This document shows positions 43,190 through 59,459 of a stretch of 64,000 bases of DNA, piece by piece. Under the pieces are notes generated by a model. The model did no database searches. It saw only the letters and a program-made list of their open reading frames with translations, and had not been told where the DNA came from. The translations under genes were made by a program, and so were the position numbers. Each line of letters opens with the position of its first letter. Position 1 is the stretch's first letter. Origin of the DNA: Microglena sp. YARC (taxonomy: Eukaryota; Chlorophyta; Chlorophyceae; Chlamydomonadales; Chlamydomonadaceae); assembly GCA_022414725.1 (NCBI GenBank), contig CM039463.1, positions 39,607,920-39,671,919 on the forward strand. The letters run 5' to 3'.

Positions 43190-46100
43190 AACCGATAAAT
43201 TTCCGTAAATCATATCTTGTTTTGTATGATTTTTATTTATTGTTCGTCTTATTGTATGCCAATAATATACGATGTTCAGTATTGATGATTCTCATGACTT
43301 CCTAGCGATGCATTGATGGCTTAAGGACATAACAATGTAATTACAAAGCTATATGATTTTTGATAAACTCAAATACTTTTTGGTTTTATGATTTGTATCT
43401 TGTTTGTATGATTTTTATTTATTGTTCGTCTTATTGTATGCCAATAATATACGATGTTCAGTATTGATGATTCTCATGACTTCCTAGCGATGCATTGATG
43501 GCTTAAGGGACATAACAATGTAATTACAAGCTATATGATTTTTGATAACTCAAATACTTTTTGGTTATGATTTGTATCTTGTTTGTATGATTTTTATTTA
43601 TTGTTCGTCTTATTGTATGCCAATAATATACGATGTTCAGTATTGATGATTCTCATGACTTCCTAGCGATGCATTGATGGCTTAAGGGACATAACAATGT
43701 AATTACAAAGCTATATGATTTTTGATAAAACTCAAATACTTTTTGGTTTATGATTTGTATCTTGTTTGTATGATTTTTATTTATTGTTCGTCTTATTGTA
43801 TGCCAATAATATACGATGTTCAGTATTGATGATTCTCATGACTTCCTAGCGATGCATTGATGGCTTAAGGGACATAACAATGTAATTACAAAGCTATATG
43901 ATTTTTGATAAACTCAAATACTTTTTGGTTTTATGATTTGTATCTTGTTTGTATGATTTTTATTTATTGTTCGTCTTATTGTATGCCAATAATATACGAT
44001 GTTCAGTATTGATGATTCTCATGACTTCCTAGCGATGCATTGATGGCTTAAGGGACATAACAATGTAATAACAAAGCTACATGATTTTTGATAAACTAAA
44101 AAACTTTTTGGTTTTATGATTTGTATCTTGTTTGTATGATTTTATTTATTGTTCGTCTTATTGTATGCCAATAATATACGATGTTCAGTATTGATGATTC
44201 TCATGACTTCCTAGCGATGCATTGATGGCTTAAGGGACATAACAATGTAATTACAAAGCTATATGATTTTTGATAAACTCAAATACTTTTTGGTTTTTAT
44301 GATTTGTATCTTGTTTGTATGATTTTTTATTTATTGTTCGTCTATTGTATGCCAATAATATACGATGTTCAGTATTGATGATTTCTCATGACTTCCTAGC
44401 GATGCATTGATGGCTTAAGGGACATAACAATGTAATTACCAAGCTATATGATTTTTGATAAACTCAAATACTTTTTGGTTTTATGATTTGTATCTTGTTT
44501 GTATGATTTTTTTATTTATTGTTTCGTCTTATTGTATGCCAATAATATACGATGTTCAGTATTGATGATTCTCATGACTTCCTAGCGATGCATTGATGGC
44601 TTAAGGACATAACAATGTAATTACAAAGCTATATGATTTTTGATAGAAACTCAAATACTTTTTTGTTTTAATGATTTGTATCTTGTTTGTATGATTTTTA
44701 TTTATTGTTCGTCTTATTGTATGCCAATAATATACGATGTTCAGTATTGATGATTCTCATGACTTCCTAGCGATGCATTGATGGCTTAAGGGACATAACA
44801 ATGTAATTACAAAGCTATATGATTTTTTTGATAAACTCAAATACTTTTTGGTTTTATGATTTGTATCTTGTTTTGTATGATTTTATTTATTGTTCGTCTT
44901 ATTGTATGCCAATAATATACGATGTTCAGTATTGATGATTCTCATATGACTTCCTAGCGATGCATTGATGGCTTAAGGGACATAACTAATGTAATCCTAC
45001 AAAGCTATATGATTTTTGATAAACTCAAATACTTTTTGGTTTTATGATTTGTATCTTGTTTTATGATTTTTATTTATTGTTCGTCTTATTGTATGCCAAT
45101 AATATACGATGTTCAGTATTGATGATTCTCATGACTTCCTAGCGATGCATTGATGGCTTAAGGGACATAACAAATGTAATTACAAAGCTATATGATTTTG
45201 ATAAACTCAAATACTTTTTGGTTTTATGATTTGTATCTTGTTTGTATGTTTTTATTTATTGTTCGTCTTATTGTATGCAATAATATACGATGTTCAGTAT
45301 TGATGATTCTCATGACTTCCTAGCGATGCCATTGATGGCTTAAGGAGCATAACAATGTAATTAACAAAGCTATTAATGATTTTTGATACTCTGAACTATA
45401 TATAAAAATACTTTTTGTTTATGATTTTATCTTGTTTGTGATGATAAAAACATTTATTTATTGTTCGTCCTTATTGTATGCCAATAATATACGATGTTCA
45501 GAATATATGATGATGATAACTTTACTCTTTTGCATATGTTGTTGCATTGATGGGCTATGCCGATTGATGTTTGTAATGATTTTTATTTATTTGTGTCGTC
45601 TGTACAATAATATACGATGTCTTTGTTCAGTTTGATGATTCTCCATGACTTTCCTGCAATTTTGGGGAATATGACTCCTATATGATTGATAAACTCAAAT
45701 ACAACTTTTGGTTTTATGATTTGTATCTTTGTTGTATTGCTTTTATTTATTGTTCGTCTTATTGTATGCCAATAATCGGATGTTCAGTATTGATGATTCT
45801 CATTAACGACTTGGCCTAGCGATGGCGGATTGATGAAAAGCTGACATATACAAATGTAAAAAAGCTATATGATTTTTGTATAATTCTTAGCCAAATACTT
45901 TTTTGGTTTTATGATTTGTATTCTTGTTTGTATGATTTTTATTTATTGTTCGTCTTATTGTATGGCGCAATAATATACGAGTTCAGTAATTGATGATTCT
46001 GCAATGACCTTCCTTGCATTAGATGGTTTAAGGGACATAACAATGTAATTACATAAGCTATATGATTTTTGATAAACTCAAATACTTTTTGGTTTTTTAT

Positions 46101-49100
46101 GATTTTTGTATCTTTTGGTTTGTATTGATATAACGTTTACTTTAGTATTGCTTCGACTTGCTATGATTGGTAACAATGGCTTTATATGATTGTTGTGATA
46201 AAACTCAAATACTTTTTGTTTTATATTTTGTATCTTGTTTGTATGCTTTTTATTTATTGTTCGTCTTAGTGGTATGCCAATATATAGCGATGTTCAGTAT
46301 TGATGATTCTCATGACTTCCTAGCGAGTGCATTGATGGCGAAGGGACATAACAACGTGTAAATATTACAAAGCCTATTATGATTGTTTTCGTTTTTGATA
46401 AAACTCAAAATACTTTTTAAGGTTTTAATGATTTGTATCTTGTTTGTCATGATTTTTATTTATTGTTTCGTCTTATTGTATGCCAATAATATACGATGTT
46501 CAGTATTGATGATTCTCATGACTTCCTAGCGATGCATTGATGGCTTAAGGGACATAACAATGTAATTAAACAAAGCTAGTATGAATTTTTGATGTTAAAC
46601 TCAAATACTTTTTTGGTTTTATGATTTGTAATCTTGTTTGTATGATTTTTATTTATTGGTTCGTGCTTATTGTAATGCGCAATAATATACGATGTTCAGT
46701 ATTGATGATTCTCATGACTTCCTAGCGATGCATTGATCTTAAGGACATAACAATGTAAATCCAAAAAAAGCTATATGATTTAATAAACTCAAAATACTTT
46801 TTGGTTTTATGATTTGTATCTTGTTTTGTAGATTTTTATTTATTGTTCGTCTTATTGTATTGCCAATAATCATACGATGTTCCAATTGATGAATTCTCAT
46901 GACTTCCTAGCATGCATTGATGGCTTAAGGGAATAACAATGTATTACAAAGCCTATATGATTTTGTTTAAATCCTCAAATACTTTTTTGGTTTTATGATT
47001 TGTATCTGTTTGTATGATTTTAATTTATCGTTTGTTCGTCTTATTTGTATGCCAAGTTAATATACGACTTGTCAGTATTTGATGATTCTCATGACTTCCT
47101 ATAGATGATTGATGGCTTAAGGGACATAACAATTGTAATTACAAGCTATATGATTTTTGATAAACTCATACTTTTTGGCTTTTATGATTTGTAATTTGTA
47201 TTTTATATGTTCTTCTTATTGTATGCATAATATACTGTTCAGTATTGTGATCTCATGACTTCCAGTTGATGGCTTAAGGGAGCATACTTTTTGTTTTATG
47301 ATTTGTATCTGTTTGTTGATTTTTAATTTATGTAGGGGACATATATGTGATTTAAGGGACATTGTAATTACAAGCTATATGATTTTGATAAACTCAAATA
47401 CTTTTTGGTTTTATGATTTGTATCGTTCTTTTTGATTTTTATTTATTGTTCGTCTTATTGTATGCCAAAATATACGATGTTCAGTATTGATGATTCTCAT
47501 GAACTCCTAGCGATGCATTGATGGCTTAAGGGACATAACATGTAATTACAAAGCTATATGATTTTTTGATAAACTCAAATACTTTTTGGTTTTATGATTT
47601 GTATCTTGTTTGTATGATTTTATTATTGTTCGTCTCTATGTATGCCAATAATATACGATGTTCAGTATGATGATTCTTCATGACTTCCTAGCGATGCATA
47701 TAAGGCTTAAAGGGACCATAACATACAAATGTAATTACGAAAGCCTATATGATTTTTGATGAACACTTTTAATATTAATTTTTTTTTTTTATTGATTTGC
47801 ATTTTTTGTTTTTATTTGTCTCTTATTATCGTATGCCAATAATAAGTTCAGTATTGATGATTCTCATTTAAACAAGGACTTCCTAGCGATCGCATTGATG
47901 AGTGCTTAAGGACCACAAATGTAATTAAAAGCTATATGATTTTTGATAAACTCAAATACTTTTTGGTTTTATGATTTGTATCTTGTTTGTATGATTTTTA
48001 TTTATTGTTCGTCTTATTGCTATGCCAATAATATTACGATGTTCAGTATTGATGATTCTCATGACTTCCTAGCGATGCATTGATGGCTTAAGGGACATAA
48101 CAATGTAATTACAAAGCTATATTTGATTTTTGATAAACTCAAATCTTTTTTGTTTTATGATGTATCTTTGCCTTTGAATTTTTTATTATGATTTTTATAG
48201 TTGATTGTTGGCGTGCTTATTTGCTCTCACATATATGCCAAAATAATATTACGATGTTCAGTATTGATGATTCTCTGAACTTCCTAGCGATGCATTGATG
48301 GCTTAAGGGACATAACAATGTAATTACAAAGCTATATGATTTTTGATAAACTCAAATACTTTTTTGGTTTTATGATTTGTATCTTGTTTGTATGTTTTTA
48401 TTTATTGTTCGTCTTATTGTATGCCAATAATATACGATGTTCAGTATTGATGATTCTCATGACTTCCTAGCGATGCATTGATGGCTTAAGGGACAAACAA
48501 TGTAATTACAAAGCTAGTATGATATTTTTTAAATACTTCAATTCTCATGATAGACTTGATGCTTTAACGAATGTAATTTATATGATTTGATATACTTTAT
48601 GTTTGTATGATTTTAATTTATTGTTGTATCGTTCTTTATTGTATGCCTAATAATATTACGTGTTCTTCCCGTATTGATGATTCTCATCGTGACTTCCTCA
48701 GCGATGCATTGATCTTAGGGACATAACAATGTAATTACAAAGCTATATGATTTTTGTAAATCAAATACTTTTTGGTTTTATGATTTGTATCTTGTTTGAA
48801 TTATATGAATTTTTTATTATGTTCGTCTTATTGTATGCCAATAATATACGATGTTCAGTATTGATGTCTCATGATTCCTAGCGATGCATTGATGGCTTAA
48901 GGGACATAACAATGTAATTACAAGCTATATGATTTTTTGATAACTCAATACTTTTTGGTTTATGATTGTATCTTGTTGGTATGGATTTTTATTTATTGTT
49001 CGTCTTATTGTATGCCAATAATATACGATGTTCAGTATTGATGATTCTCATGACTTCCTAGCGATGCATTGATGGCTTAAGGGACATAACAATGTAAATT

Positions 49101-52100
49101 ACAAAGCTATATGATTTTGATAAACTCAAATACTTTTTGTTTTATGATTTGTATCAAATTTGTTTGTATGATTTTAATTTATTGTTCGTCTTACTTTGTA
49201 TGCCAATCAATATACGATGTTAGTGAATTGATTGAATTCATCATGAACTTCCTAGCGATGCATTGATGGCTTAAGGAACATAACAATGTAATTACAAAAG
49301 CTATATGATTTTTGCTAAACTCAATACTTTTTGGTTTTTATGATTTTGTATCTTGTTCTGTATGAATGTCGTTTTACTCGTATCTTGTTTGTTAATTTTT
49401 TTTTTTTTTCCCAATTTTGTTTCTCTTGGTTTATTTTGCCACTTATACGGATGGTTTCAAGCTTGTTTGTTTTAATAATTGTTATTTGTTTCCATGATTT
49501 TATTTATTGTTCGTCTTATTCTATGCCAATAAATATACGAGTTCAGTTGATGATTCTCATGAACCCTAGCGATGCATTGATGGCTTAAGGGACATAACAA
49601 TGTAATTACAAAGCTATATGATTTTTGATAAACTCAAATACTTTTTGGTTTTATGATTTGTATTTTGCTTTGTATGATTTTTATTTATTTGTTCGTCCTT
49701 ATTGTATGCCAAAATATACGATGTTCAGTATTGATGATTCTCATGACTTCCTAGCGATGCATTGATGGCTTAAGGGACATAACAATGTAATTACAAAGCT
49801 ATATGATTTTGATAAACTCAAATACTTTTTTGGTTTTATGATTTGTATCTTGTTTGTATGATTTTTATTTATTGTTCGTCTTATTGTATGCCAATAATAT
49901 ACGATGTTCAGTATTGATGATTCTCATGACTTCCTAGCGATGCATTGATGGCTTAAGGGACATAACAATGTAATTACAAAGCTATATGATTTTTTGATAA
50001 ACTCAAATACTTTTGGTTTTGATGTTGTATCTTGTTTTGTATGATTATTTATTTATTGTTCGTCTATTGATATGCCAATAAATATACGATGTCAGTATTG
50101 ATGATTCTCATGACAGTTATTGATGTTTCATCCTAGCGATGCATAAAATGTAATTGATGATTTTTGCTTACTTTTGGTTTTAGGGACTGTTTGTATAACA
50201 GATGTAATTACAAAGCTATATGATTTTTGATAAACATAAAATGTATATCTATATGATTTTATAAACTAAAATACTTTTTGGTTTTTCTTATGATTTGTAT
50301 CTGTTTGTATGATTTTATTTATTGTTCGTCTTATTGTATGTTTATCCCAATAATATACGATGTTCAGTATTGATGATTCTCATGAATTCGCCTAGCGATG
50401 CATTGATGGCTTAAGGACATAACAATGTAATTACAAAGCTATATGATTTTGATAAAACTCAATACTTTTTTTGGTTTATGATTTGTATCTTGTTTGTATG
50501 ATTTTATTTATTGTTCGTCTTATTGTATATGCATAATATACGATGTTCAGTATTGATGATTCTCATGACTCCTTCCCTAGCGATGCTTGATGGCTTAAGG
50601 ACTAAACAATGTAATTACAAAGCTATATGATTTTGATAAACTCAAATACTTTTGTTTTATGATTTGTATCTTGTTGTATGATTTTTATTTATTGTTCGTT
50701 CGTCTTATTGTATGCCAATAATATACGTTTTCAGTATTGATGATTCTCACTTCTGACTTCACTAGCGGATGCATTGATGGCTTAAGGACATAACAATGTA
50801 AATACAAAGCTACATGATTTTTGATAAACTCAAAAACTTTTTGGTTTTATGATTTGTAATCTTGTTTGTATGATTTTTATTTATTGTTCTCTTTGTATGT
50901 TGTTCGATTGTACTTGACCTAGCATTGATGCTTAGGGACATAACGAATTTAATTAGTATTATGATGATATTGAACTGCCAAGAACTTCCTAAGCGATGCA
51001 CTATAAGGGACGATAACAATGTAATTAGCTATTGACTTGATGTTTCATGACTTTGTGCTGTAAGACATAACAATGTATGCTATAGATTTCTTGATTAACA
51101 TCAAATAACTTTTTGTTTATGATGTTCTTGTTGTATAGTTTTATTTATGGTCTTATTGTTCCATAAATATACGATGTTCAGTATTGATAGCGATGCATTA
51201 TGTTACAAAGCTATATGATTTGTAAACTCAAATAGTTTTTGTTTTGAATTGTTCTTTGTATGATTTTTATTTATTGTTCGTCATTATTGTATGCCAATAA
51301 TATACGATGTTCGTATTGATGATTCTCATGACTTCCTAGCGATGCATTGATGCTTAAGACATAACAATGTAATTACAAAGCTATATGATTTTTGATAAAC
51401 TCAAAATCACTTTTGGTTTTATGATTTGTTCTTGTTTGTATGATTTTATTATTGTTCGTCTATTGTATGCCAATAATATACGATGTTCAGTATTTTGATG
51501 TTCTCATGACTTCCTAGCGATCATGATGGTTCTTTAAGGACATAACAAGATGTAATTACAAAGTATATGATTTTGATAAACTCTATTCTTTATATTACCC
51601 AATTGTATCTTGTTTACAAGCTATATTGTTCTTGATGATATTCAATAAGCGATGCATGATGGCGATGTTAAATTCAAAGCTATATATTTTGTATTTGATA
51701 TATTGTTCGCTTTTTATTTACTATGATTCTTCAGTATTGATGATTCTCATGACTTCCCTAAGCGATGCATTGATGGCTTAAGGACATAACAATGTAATTA
51801 ACAAACTATATGATTTGATAAACTCAATTTTGGTTTTTAGTGATTTGTATCTTGTTTGTATGATTGTTTTTATTTATTGTTCGGTCTATTGTATGCAATA
51901 ATATACGTTCAGTATTCGATGATTCTATGACTCCTAGCGATGCGATGCATTAAGGACATAAGCATATGTAATAACAAAGACTAAGGACATGTTTTGATTA
52001 AACATGTCAAATCTTTTTGGTTTTATGATTGTATCTTGTTTGTTATTATTTTAATTGTTCGCTATATGCCATTAATACTTGATTCTGAACTTCTAGCGAT

Positions 52101-55100
52101 GATTGATAATAACTACAAAAAGCTATTGATTTTTGATACTCAAATGACTTTTTGGTTTTATGAATTTGTATCTGTTTGTATGATTTTTATTTTTGTTCGT
52201 CTTATTGTAGTGCAATAATATAACGAATGTCACGTATTTTTGACTTCCTACCGTGGCGATTGATGGACCTTAGAGGGTACAAAGCTTTTTGATTTTTAAT
52301 TATTGTTCGTCATGATAAACCTATACTTTTGGCTTTATTGTATCTGTTTATTGTATGCCAAGTTACGATTTCGGTATTGATGGCCATAATATACGATTGT
52401 TCAAGTATTGATTGATTCTCTAGCGATGCATTTGATGAGGCTTAAGGGACATAACAATTACAAAGTAATACAAAGCTATATTTTTTATTATTTTATAATC
52501 AACTACTTTTTGGTTTTATGATCTTGGTTTTGTGATTTTATCAAATTTTATTTGTACATTTATTGTTAACGTATTAATTGTATGCCCAATAATAATACGG
52601 ATGTTGTTCGTTTGATGATTCTTTCCTAAGACATAACGATGACATTGATGGACTCTTAATACTTTTGGGTTTATGATTTTAAGGGACATCTTGTTTGTAA
52701 CATGATTCTTTATTATTGTTCGTTATGTAAAAGCTAACAAATCGTGCTCTATATGATTAGAATTTGATAAGGGACATAACTATATGATTTTTGATCAAAT
52801 ACTTTTTGTTTTATGATTTGTATCTTGTTTGGTATCTTGTTTTGATTTTTATTTATTGTTCTGTCAATTATTGTATGCCAATAATATACGATTTCATATT
52901 GATGATTCTCATGACTTCCTAGCGATGCATTGATGGCTTAAGGGACTAACAATGTAATTACAAAAAGCTATATGATTTTTGATAAACTCAAAATACCTTT
53001 GTTTATGATTTGTATCTTTTGGATTTTTCATTTATTTTACGGTCTTATGATTGTATCTTGTTTGTATGATTAGCGATTTATTTATAAAAGTGTTCATGAT
53101 TTTTGAGATAAACTCAAATCTTTTGGTTTTATGATTTTATTGATTTTTATGCCTATTGTATGCCAATATATACGATGTTCAGTATTGATGATTCTCAGTT
53201 GACTTAAGGGACCAATGTAATTACAAGCTATAGATTTTTGATAAACTCAAATATGCTTTTTGGTTTTTATGATGTTTATCTTGTTTGTAATGATTTTTAT
53301 TTATTGTTTGATTGTGGCCTTAAGGGACATAACATGCTTGATGTAATTTACAAAGCTATATGATTTTGATAACTCCAAAATACGTGTTGGTTTTATGATT
53401 GTATCTTGTTTGTAAATACGTCTTATTTTTTGTTCAGTTTATGATTTGAACTCCTATCTTGTTTGACATAACAATATAACAAGCTATATGATTTTTTTTT
53501 ATGTTTTTACTTGTCTTGTTTGTATGATGTTATTATCTTCTTATTGTATTGCCAATAATATACGATGTTCAGTATTGATGATTTTTTTTTCTCTTTTTTG
53601 GTTTTATGATGACTTGTTTGTATGATTTTTATTTAATTGTTCCTAGCGATGCATGAATCTCATGACTTCTCTAGCTTGATCGGACTTAAGGGACATAACA
53701 ATGTAATTAACAAAGCTATATGATTTTTGATAACTCAATACTTTTGGTTTTATGATTTGTAATCTTGTTTGTATGATTTTTATTTATTGTTCGTCTATTG
53801 TATGCCAATAATATACGATGTTCAGCTATGATTTTTTTGATAACTCAATACTTTTGGTTTTCTCATGAATTTTTACTTTACGTATTTTGTTGCCTAGCGA
53901 TGCAGTATTTGATGGCTTAACGGACATAACAATGAATTACAAAGCTATATGATTTTTGATAAACTCAAATACTTTTTGGTTTTATGATTTGTATCTTGTT
54001 GTATGCTTTTATTTATTGTTCTCTTATTGTATGCCAATAATATACGATGTTCAGTATTGAGTGATTCTCATGACTTCCTAGCGAGTGCATTGATGGCTTA
54101 AGGGACATAAACAATGTAATTACAAAGCTATTGATTTTTGATAAACTCAAATACTTTTGGTTTTATGATTTGTATCTTGTTTGTATGATTTTTATTTATT
54201 GTTCGTCTATTGTATGCCAATAATATACGATGTTCAGTATTGATGATTCTCATGACTTCCTAGGATGCATTGATGGCTAAGACATAACAATGTAATTACA
54301 AAGCCTATATGAATTTTTGATAAACTCAAATACTTTGGTTTTATGATTTGTATCTCGTATTGTATGCGATGATTAGCGATCATTGGATGGCTCATAACAT
54401 GGCGTGATCATTGATGTAATTACAAAGCTGCGATAAATGCTGGATGGATATGCAATTTACTTACAATGTTAGATTTACAAGCTATATGATTTTTGATCAA
54501 ATTTATTGTTTTCTTTGTATGCCAATAATATACAGATTCAGATTGATGATTTCATGACTTCTTTGCATTGATGGCTTTGAAGGGACCTATGAGCCTATGA
54601 TTTCTTAATATACTTGTTGGATTTTATGATTTATTGTTGTATTTTTTGATATTGTTGCGTCGTCTTATTGTATGCCAATATATACGATGTTCAGTATTGT
54701 GTCTCATGATTCCTAGCTCGCATTGATGGCTTAAGGACATACAGGTATTTACAAGCTATATGATTTTTGATAAAATCAAATCTTTTGGTTTTTATTTGTT
54801 CTTGTTTGTATGGATTTTTATTATTGTTACGTCTTATTGTAGCATTATAATACGTGTTCTAGTATTATGGTTCCCATGACTCCTAGCGATGCTTGATGCT
54901 TAAGAACAGTACAATGTATCAAAGCTATATGATTTTTGATAAACTCAATACTTTTTGTTTAGTGATTTGTATCTTGTTTTGTATGATTTTTATTTATGTT
55001 CGTCTTATTGTATGCCAATTAATATACGATGTTCAGTTATTGTGATTCTCATGACTTCCTAGCGATGCAATTGATGGCATTAAGGACATAACAATGTAAT

Positions 55101-58100
55101 TACAAAGCTATATGGATTTTTGATAAACAAATACTTTTTGGTTTTATGATTTGTATCTTGTTGTATGATTTTATTATTTCGTCTTATTGTATGCCAATAA
55201 TATACGATGTTCAGTATTGATGATTCTCATGACTTCCTAGCGATGCGATTGATGAGCTTAAGGACTAACAATTAATTACAGCGAAGATTTTTAATCAACT
55301 CTACTTTTTGTTTTTATTGTGTGATCTTTTTGTATGATTTCTTATTTATGTTCTCTTATTGTTTGCCAATATATCGATGTTCAATTGTTATTCTCTGGAC
55401 TTTAGCGTGCATTGATGCTTAGGGGACCATAACAATTTTACAAAGCTATCTGTTTTTGATAACTATCTTTTTGTTTGATTTGATCTTGTTGTATGCTTTT
55501 CCTATATTGTTTTTATTTATTGCCAATAATAACCGTGTCCAGTATATTGTATCTCTGACTTCCCTAGCATGCAGTTGTGGCTTAGGGACTAACAATGGAA
55601 TACGCTACTTATTTTTGAAAAACTCAAATCAGACTTTTTGGTTTATGATTTGTGATCTTGTTTCTCATTTTAGTTATGTGTCCTTTTGTATGCCATCATT
55701 ACGATGTTCAGTATTGTGATTCTCATGCTTCTCCGCGATGGCATTGATGGCTTAAGACATAACAATGTATTACAACTATATGATTTTGATAAACTTTCCA
55801 ATATTCTTTGGTTCTTATATTGTATTTTTTGTATGTTCTTATTTTTTGTTCGTCTTATTGTAGCAATATATCAGATGTTCAGATTGCTGATCTCAATGAT
55901 TCTACGTGCTACCTTGATCGGCTTAGGGACTAAAATGTAATTACAAAGCTATATGATTTTTGATAACTTCAAATACTTTTTGCGTTTTATGATTGTTATT
56001 TAGTTCGTATGACTTTTTATTATTGTTCGTCTCTATTGATATGCCAATAATTCGATGTTAGTTTGATGATTCTATGACTTCCTAGCGATGCATTTGGCTT
56101 AAGGGACTCACAATTATTACAGCTATAGATTTTTGAGTAACTCAATCTTTTGGTTTTATTGATTTTATTTGTTTGTATGATTTTTTTATTGGTTCTCTAA
56201 TTGTATAATGATATCGATGTTCAGTTATGATGCTTCTCATGAATAGCGAGTGCCATTGAATGGCTTAAACATATGAATTTTTGAACTCAAATTACTATTA
56301 TATGTCAGTATGTTTTATGATGTATCAAATACTTTTTGGTATGACATTTGATTATGTATTCGTTTCTTATGCTTATGATGATGTAATCCCATATTGTTAT
56401 CGCTTATTGTATCATGTATTGAATGTTAACATGTTCATGTACTATCCTATGCGAGCATGATACTATGGCAGTATTGACATATACATTGTATCATGACTTC
56501 TCAGCTACGAGCATTGATGGCTTACGTGAATAAAATGTAATACAAGCTATTGATTTTGATAACTCAATACTTTTTGGTTTTATGATTTTTGTATCTTGTT
56601 TGTATGATTTTTATTTATTGTTCTTCTTATTGTATGCCAATAATATACGATGTTCAGTATTGATGATTCTCATGACTTCTAGCGATGCATTGATGCTTAA
56701 GGGACATACAATGTAACTTACAAAGCGTATATGGATTTTTGATAAACTTCAAATACTTTTTGGTTTTAAAATATTTGTATCTTGTTTGTCTGATTGTTTT
56801 ATTATGTTCGTTTAATTGTATGCATATTACGACTGTCAGTATCTGTGATTTCTATGACTTCCTAGCATGCATTGATGCTTAGGGACAGCAAATGTAATTA
56901 CAAGCTATATGATTTTTATGAACCTCAAATACACTTTTTGGTTTTATTGAATTGTATCTCTGTTTGTATGATTTTTATTTATTGTTCGTCTTATTGTATG
57001 CCAATCAATATACGATGTTCATATTGATGATTCTCATGACTTCCTAGCGATGCATTGATGGCTAAGGACATAACAATGTAATTACAAGTATATGAGTTTT
57101 TGATAAACTCAAATACTTTTTGGTTTTATGATTTGTATCTTGTTTGTATGTTTTTTATTTATTGTTCGTCTAGTTGTATCCAATAATATACGATGTTCAT
57201 ATGATGATTCTCATGACTTCCTAGCGATGCATTGATGGCTTATGGACATAACAATGTATTACAAAGCTATATGATTTTTGATAAACTCAAAACTTTTTGG
57301 TTTTATGATTTGTATCTTTTGTATGATTTTATATATTGTTGTCTTATGTATCAATAATATACGATCAGCATTATTTATGTCCGAGCGATCATTGTCTTAA
57401 GGACCATAACAACTAATTACCCCAAAGCTATATATTTTGAAAACTCAAATATTGTTGTTTTATTTTGTATATGTTTGATATTCTTTATATTATTGTCGTT
57501 TACTGTTCATATACGTGTTCATATGAGATTCTCATTGACTTCTAGTGCGATGCATTGACTGGCTAAGGACATAACATGTATACAAAGCTATATATTTTTG
57601 ATAAACTTCAAATACTTTTTGTTTTATTATCTTGTTTGCTATGATTTATTTATTGTTCGTCTTATTGTATGCCAAATATACGATGATTCAGTATGATATC
57701 TCATACTTCCTAGCGATGCATTGATGGCTTAGACATTAACAATGTAATTAACAAAGCTTATGATTTGATAAACTCAAATACTTTTTGGTTTATGATTTGT
57801 ACTTGTTTGTATGATTTATTTAGTTGTCCTATGTTATGCAATAAATACATGTTCAGTTTGATGATTCTCATGACTTCTAGCGATGCATTGATGGCTTAAG
57901 GACATAACATGTAATTAAAAAGCTATATGATTTTGATAAACTCCACATACTTTTTGGTTTATTTATTTGTATCTTGTTTGTATGATTTTATTATTGTTCG
58001 TCTTATTGTATGCCAATAAATATTCGATGTTCAGTATTGATGATTCTCATGACTCCTAGCATGCATTGTATGGCTTAAGGGACATCACAATGTAATAATT

Positions 58101-59100
58101 CAAGCTATATGATTTTGATAAACTCAAATACTTTTGGTTTTTGATTTGTATCTTGTTTGTATGATTTTATTTTATTTTTGTTCGTCTTATTGGTATGCCA
58201 ATAATATACGATGTTCAGTATTGATGAATCTCATGACTTCCCTAGCATGCATTGATGGTTAAGGACATACATTAATACAAAGCTATGATTCTGATTAAAA
58301 CTCAAATACTTTTTGGTTTATGATTGTATCTTTGTATGATTTTATTTTATTGTCGTCTTATGTATGCCAATAATATACGATGTTCAGATTTGATGATCTC
58401 ATGATTCCTAGCGAGCATTGATGGCTTAAGGGACATAACAATGTAATTACAAAGCTATAGATTTTGATAAACTCAATACTTTTTGTTTATTGATGATCTT
58501 TTTTGTATGACTTTATTATTGTTCGTCTATGTCATGCCATATAAACGATGTCCAGTATGATGTTCTCAACTTCCCTAGCGATGCGATGGCCTCTTACAGA
58601 CATCAACAATTAATTACACAACTATATGATTTGATAACTTTTTGGTTTTATTTGTATCATGAATTTTTATTTATGTTCGTCTTATTGTATGCAATAATAT
58701 ATGTTCGATGCTTGAAATGATTCTCATGACTTCCCTAGCGAACTGCATTGAATGCTTACAGGACCACACAATGAATTACAAAGCATATGTTTTGATAACC
58801 TCAAATTCTTTTTGTTTTATGATTGTATCGTGTTTTGTAATTGATTTTTATTATGTTTCGTCTTATTTGTATGCAAATAATATACGATGATAAACTCAGT
58901 TAGTATGACTTTTTGGAATTCTCATGATTCCTAAGCGATGCATTGATGGCTTAAGCACATAACAATGTAATTAAAAACGCTATATTGATTGTTGATAAAA
59001 CTCAAATACTTTTGTTTTTATATTCTGTTAGTGATGATTTTTATTTATTTTCTCGTTCATTGATAGCCAAAATATTCATGTCAGTATGATCGATTCTTGT
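43190..59100. repeat. 182-bp AT-rich satellite array (about 85 copies)
   Basis: Head-to-tail unit of 179-183 bp with landmarks TGATTTTTATTTATTGTTCG, TGCCAATAATATACGATGTT, CATGACTTCCTAGCGATGCA and GGCTTAAGGGACATAACAAT. TGATTTTTAT recurs at 43228, 43409, 43588, 43771 and 43954. Units up to about 45,300 are nearly identical. Later stretches alternate between clean units (46,450-46,600; 47,950-48,100; 49,650-50,000; 56,600-57,100) and heavily scrambled or indel-rich ones (51,000-53,500; 54,350-54,600; 55,250-56,500). All short ORFs inside are by-products. No genes. Confidence 0.95.
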
Positions 59101-59459
59101 TTGTGTGTGAAATGATTCTCCATTGAAAGCATTTTGAAGAGTCGCATATGCAGGACATCTGTTTTACATGTCCCCCAGCCCCCCCTGTGTGTTCTAGTAA
59201 GAAATTATAGTTCGATATACGGTAGCTTAATTCAACGGTCTATCCATTATGCAGAGCAATATACCTCATCTTCTCACGCTCATGCCATACCGTCCTACAA
59301 GACTTTGAACTCGCTTGCCAGAAACCTCTCCATGCATCTCATCCCTAGACTTCAGCCGAAAGCCTCAGGACAAAATCAGTCCGGCATCTCTTCAAAATGC
59401 CTTCATTTCACCAGTGTGTTGTCGCAAGTCGTTGGGCAACTGCTTAAACAGTGCAGTTG

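Noticed and set aside
45432..58890. Hydrophobic ORFs in the 182-bp satellite
   Set aside because: Chance frames created by indels in an AT-rich repeat.
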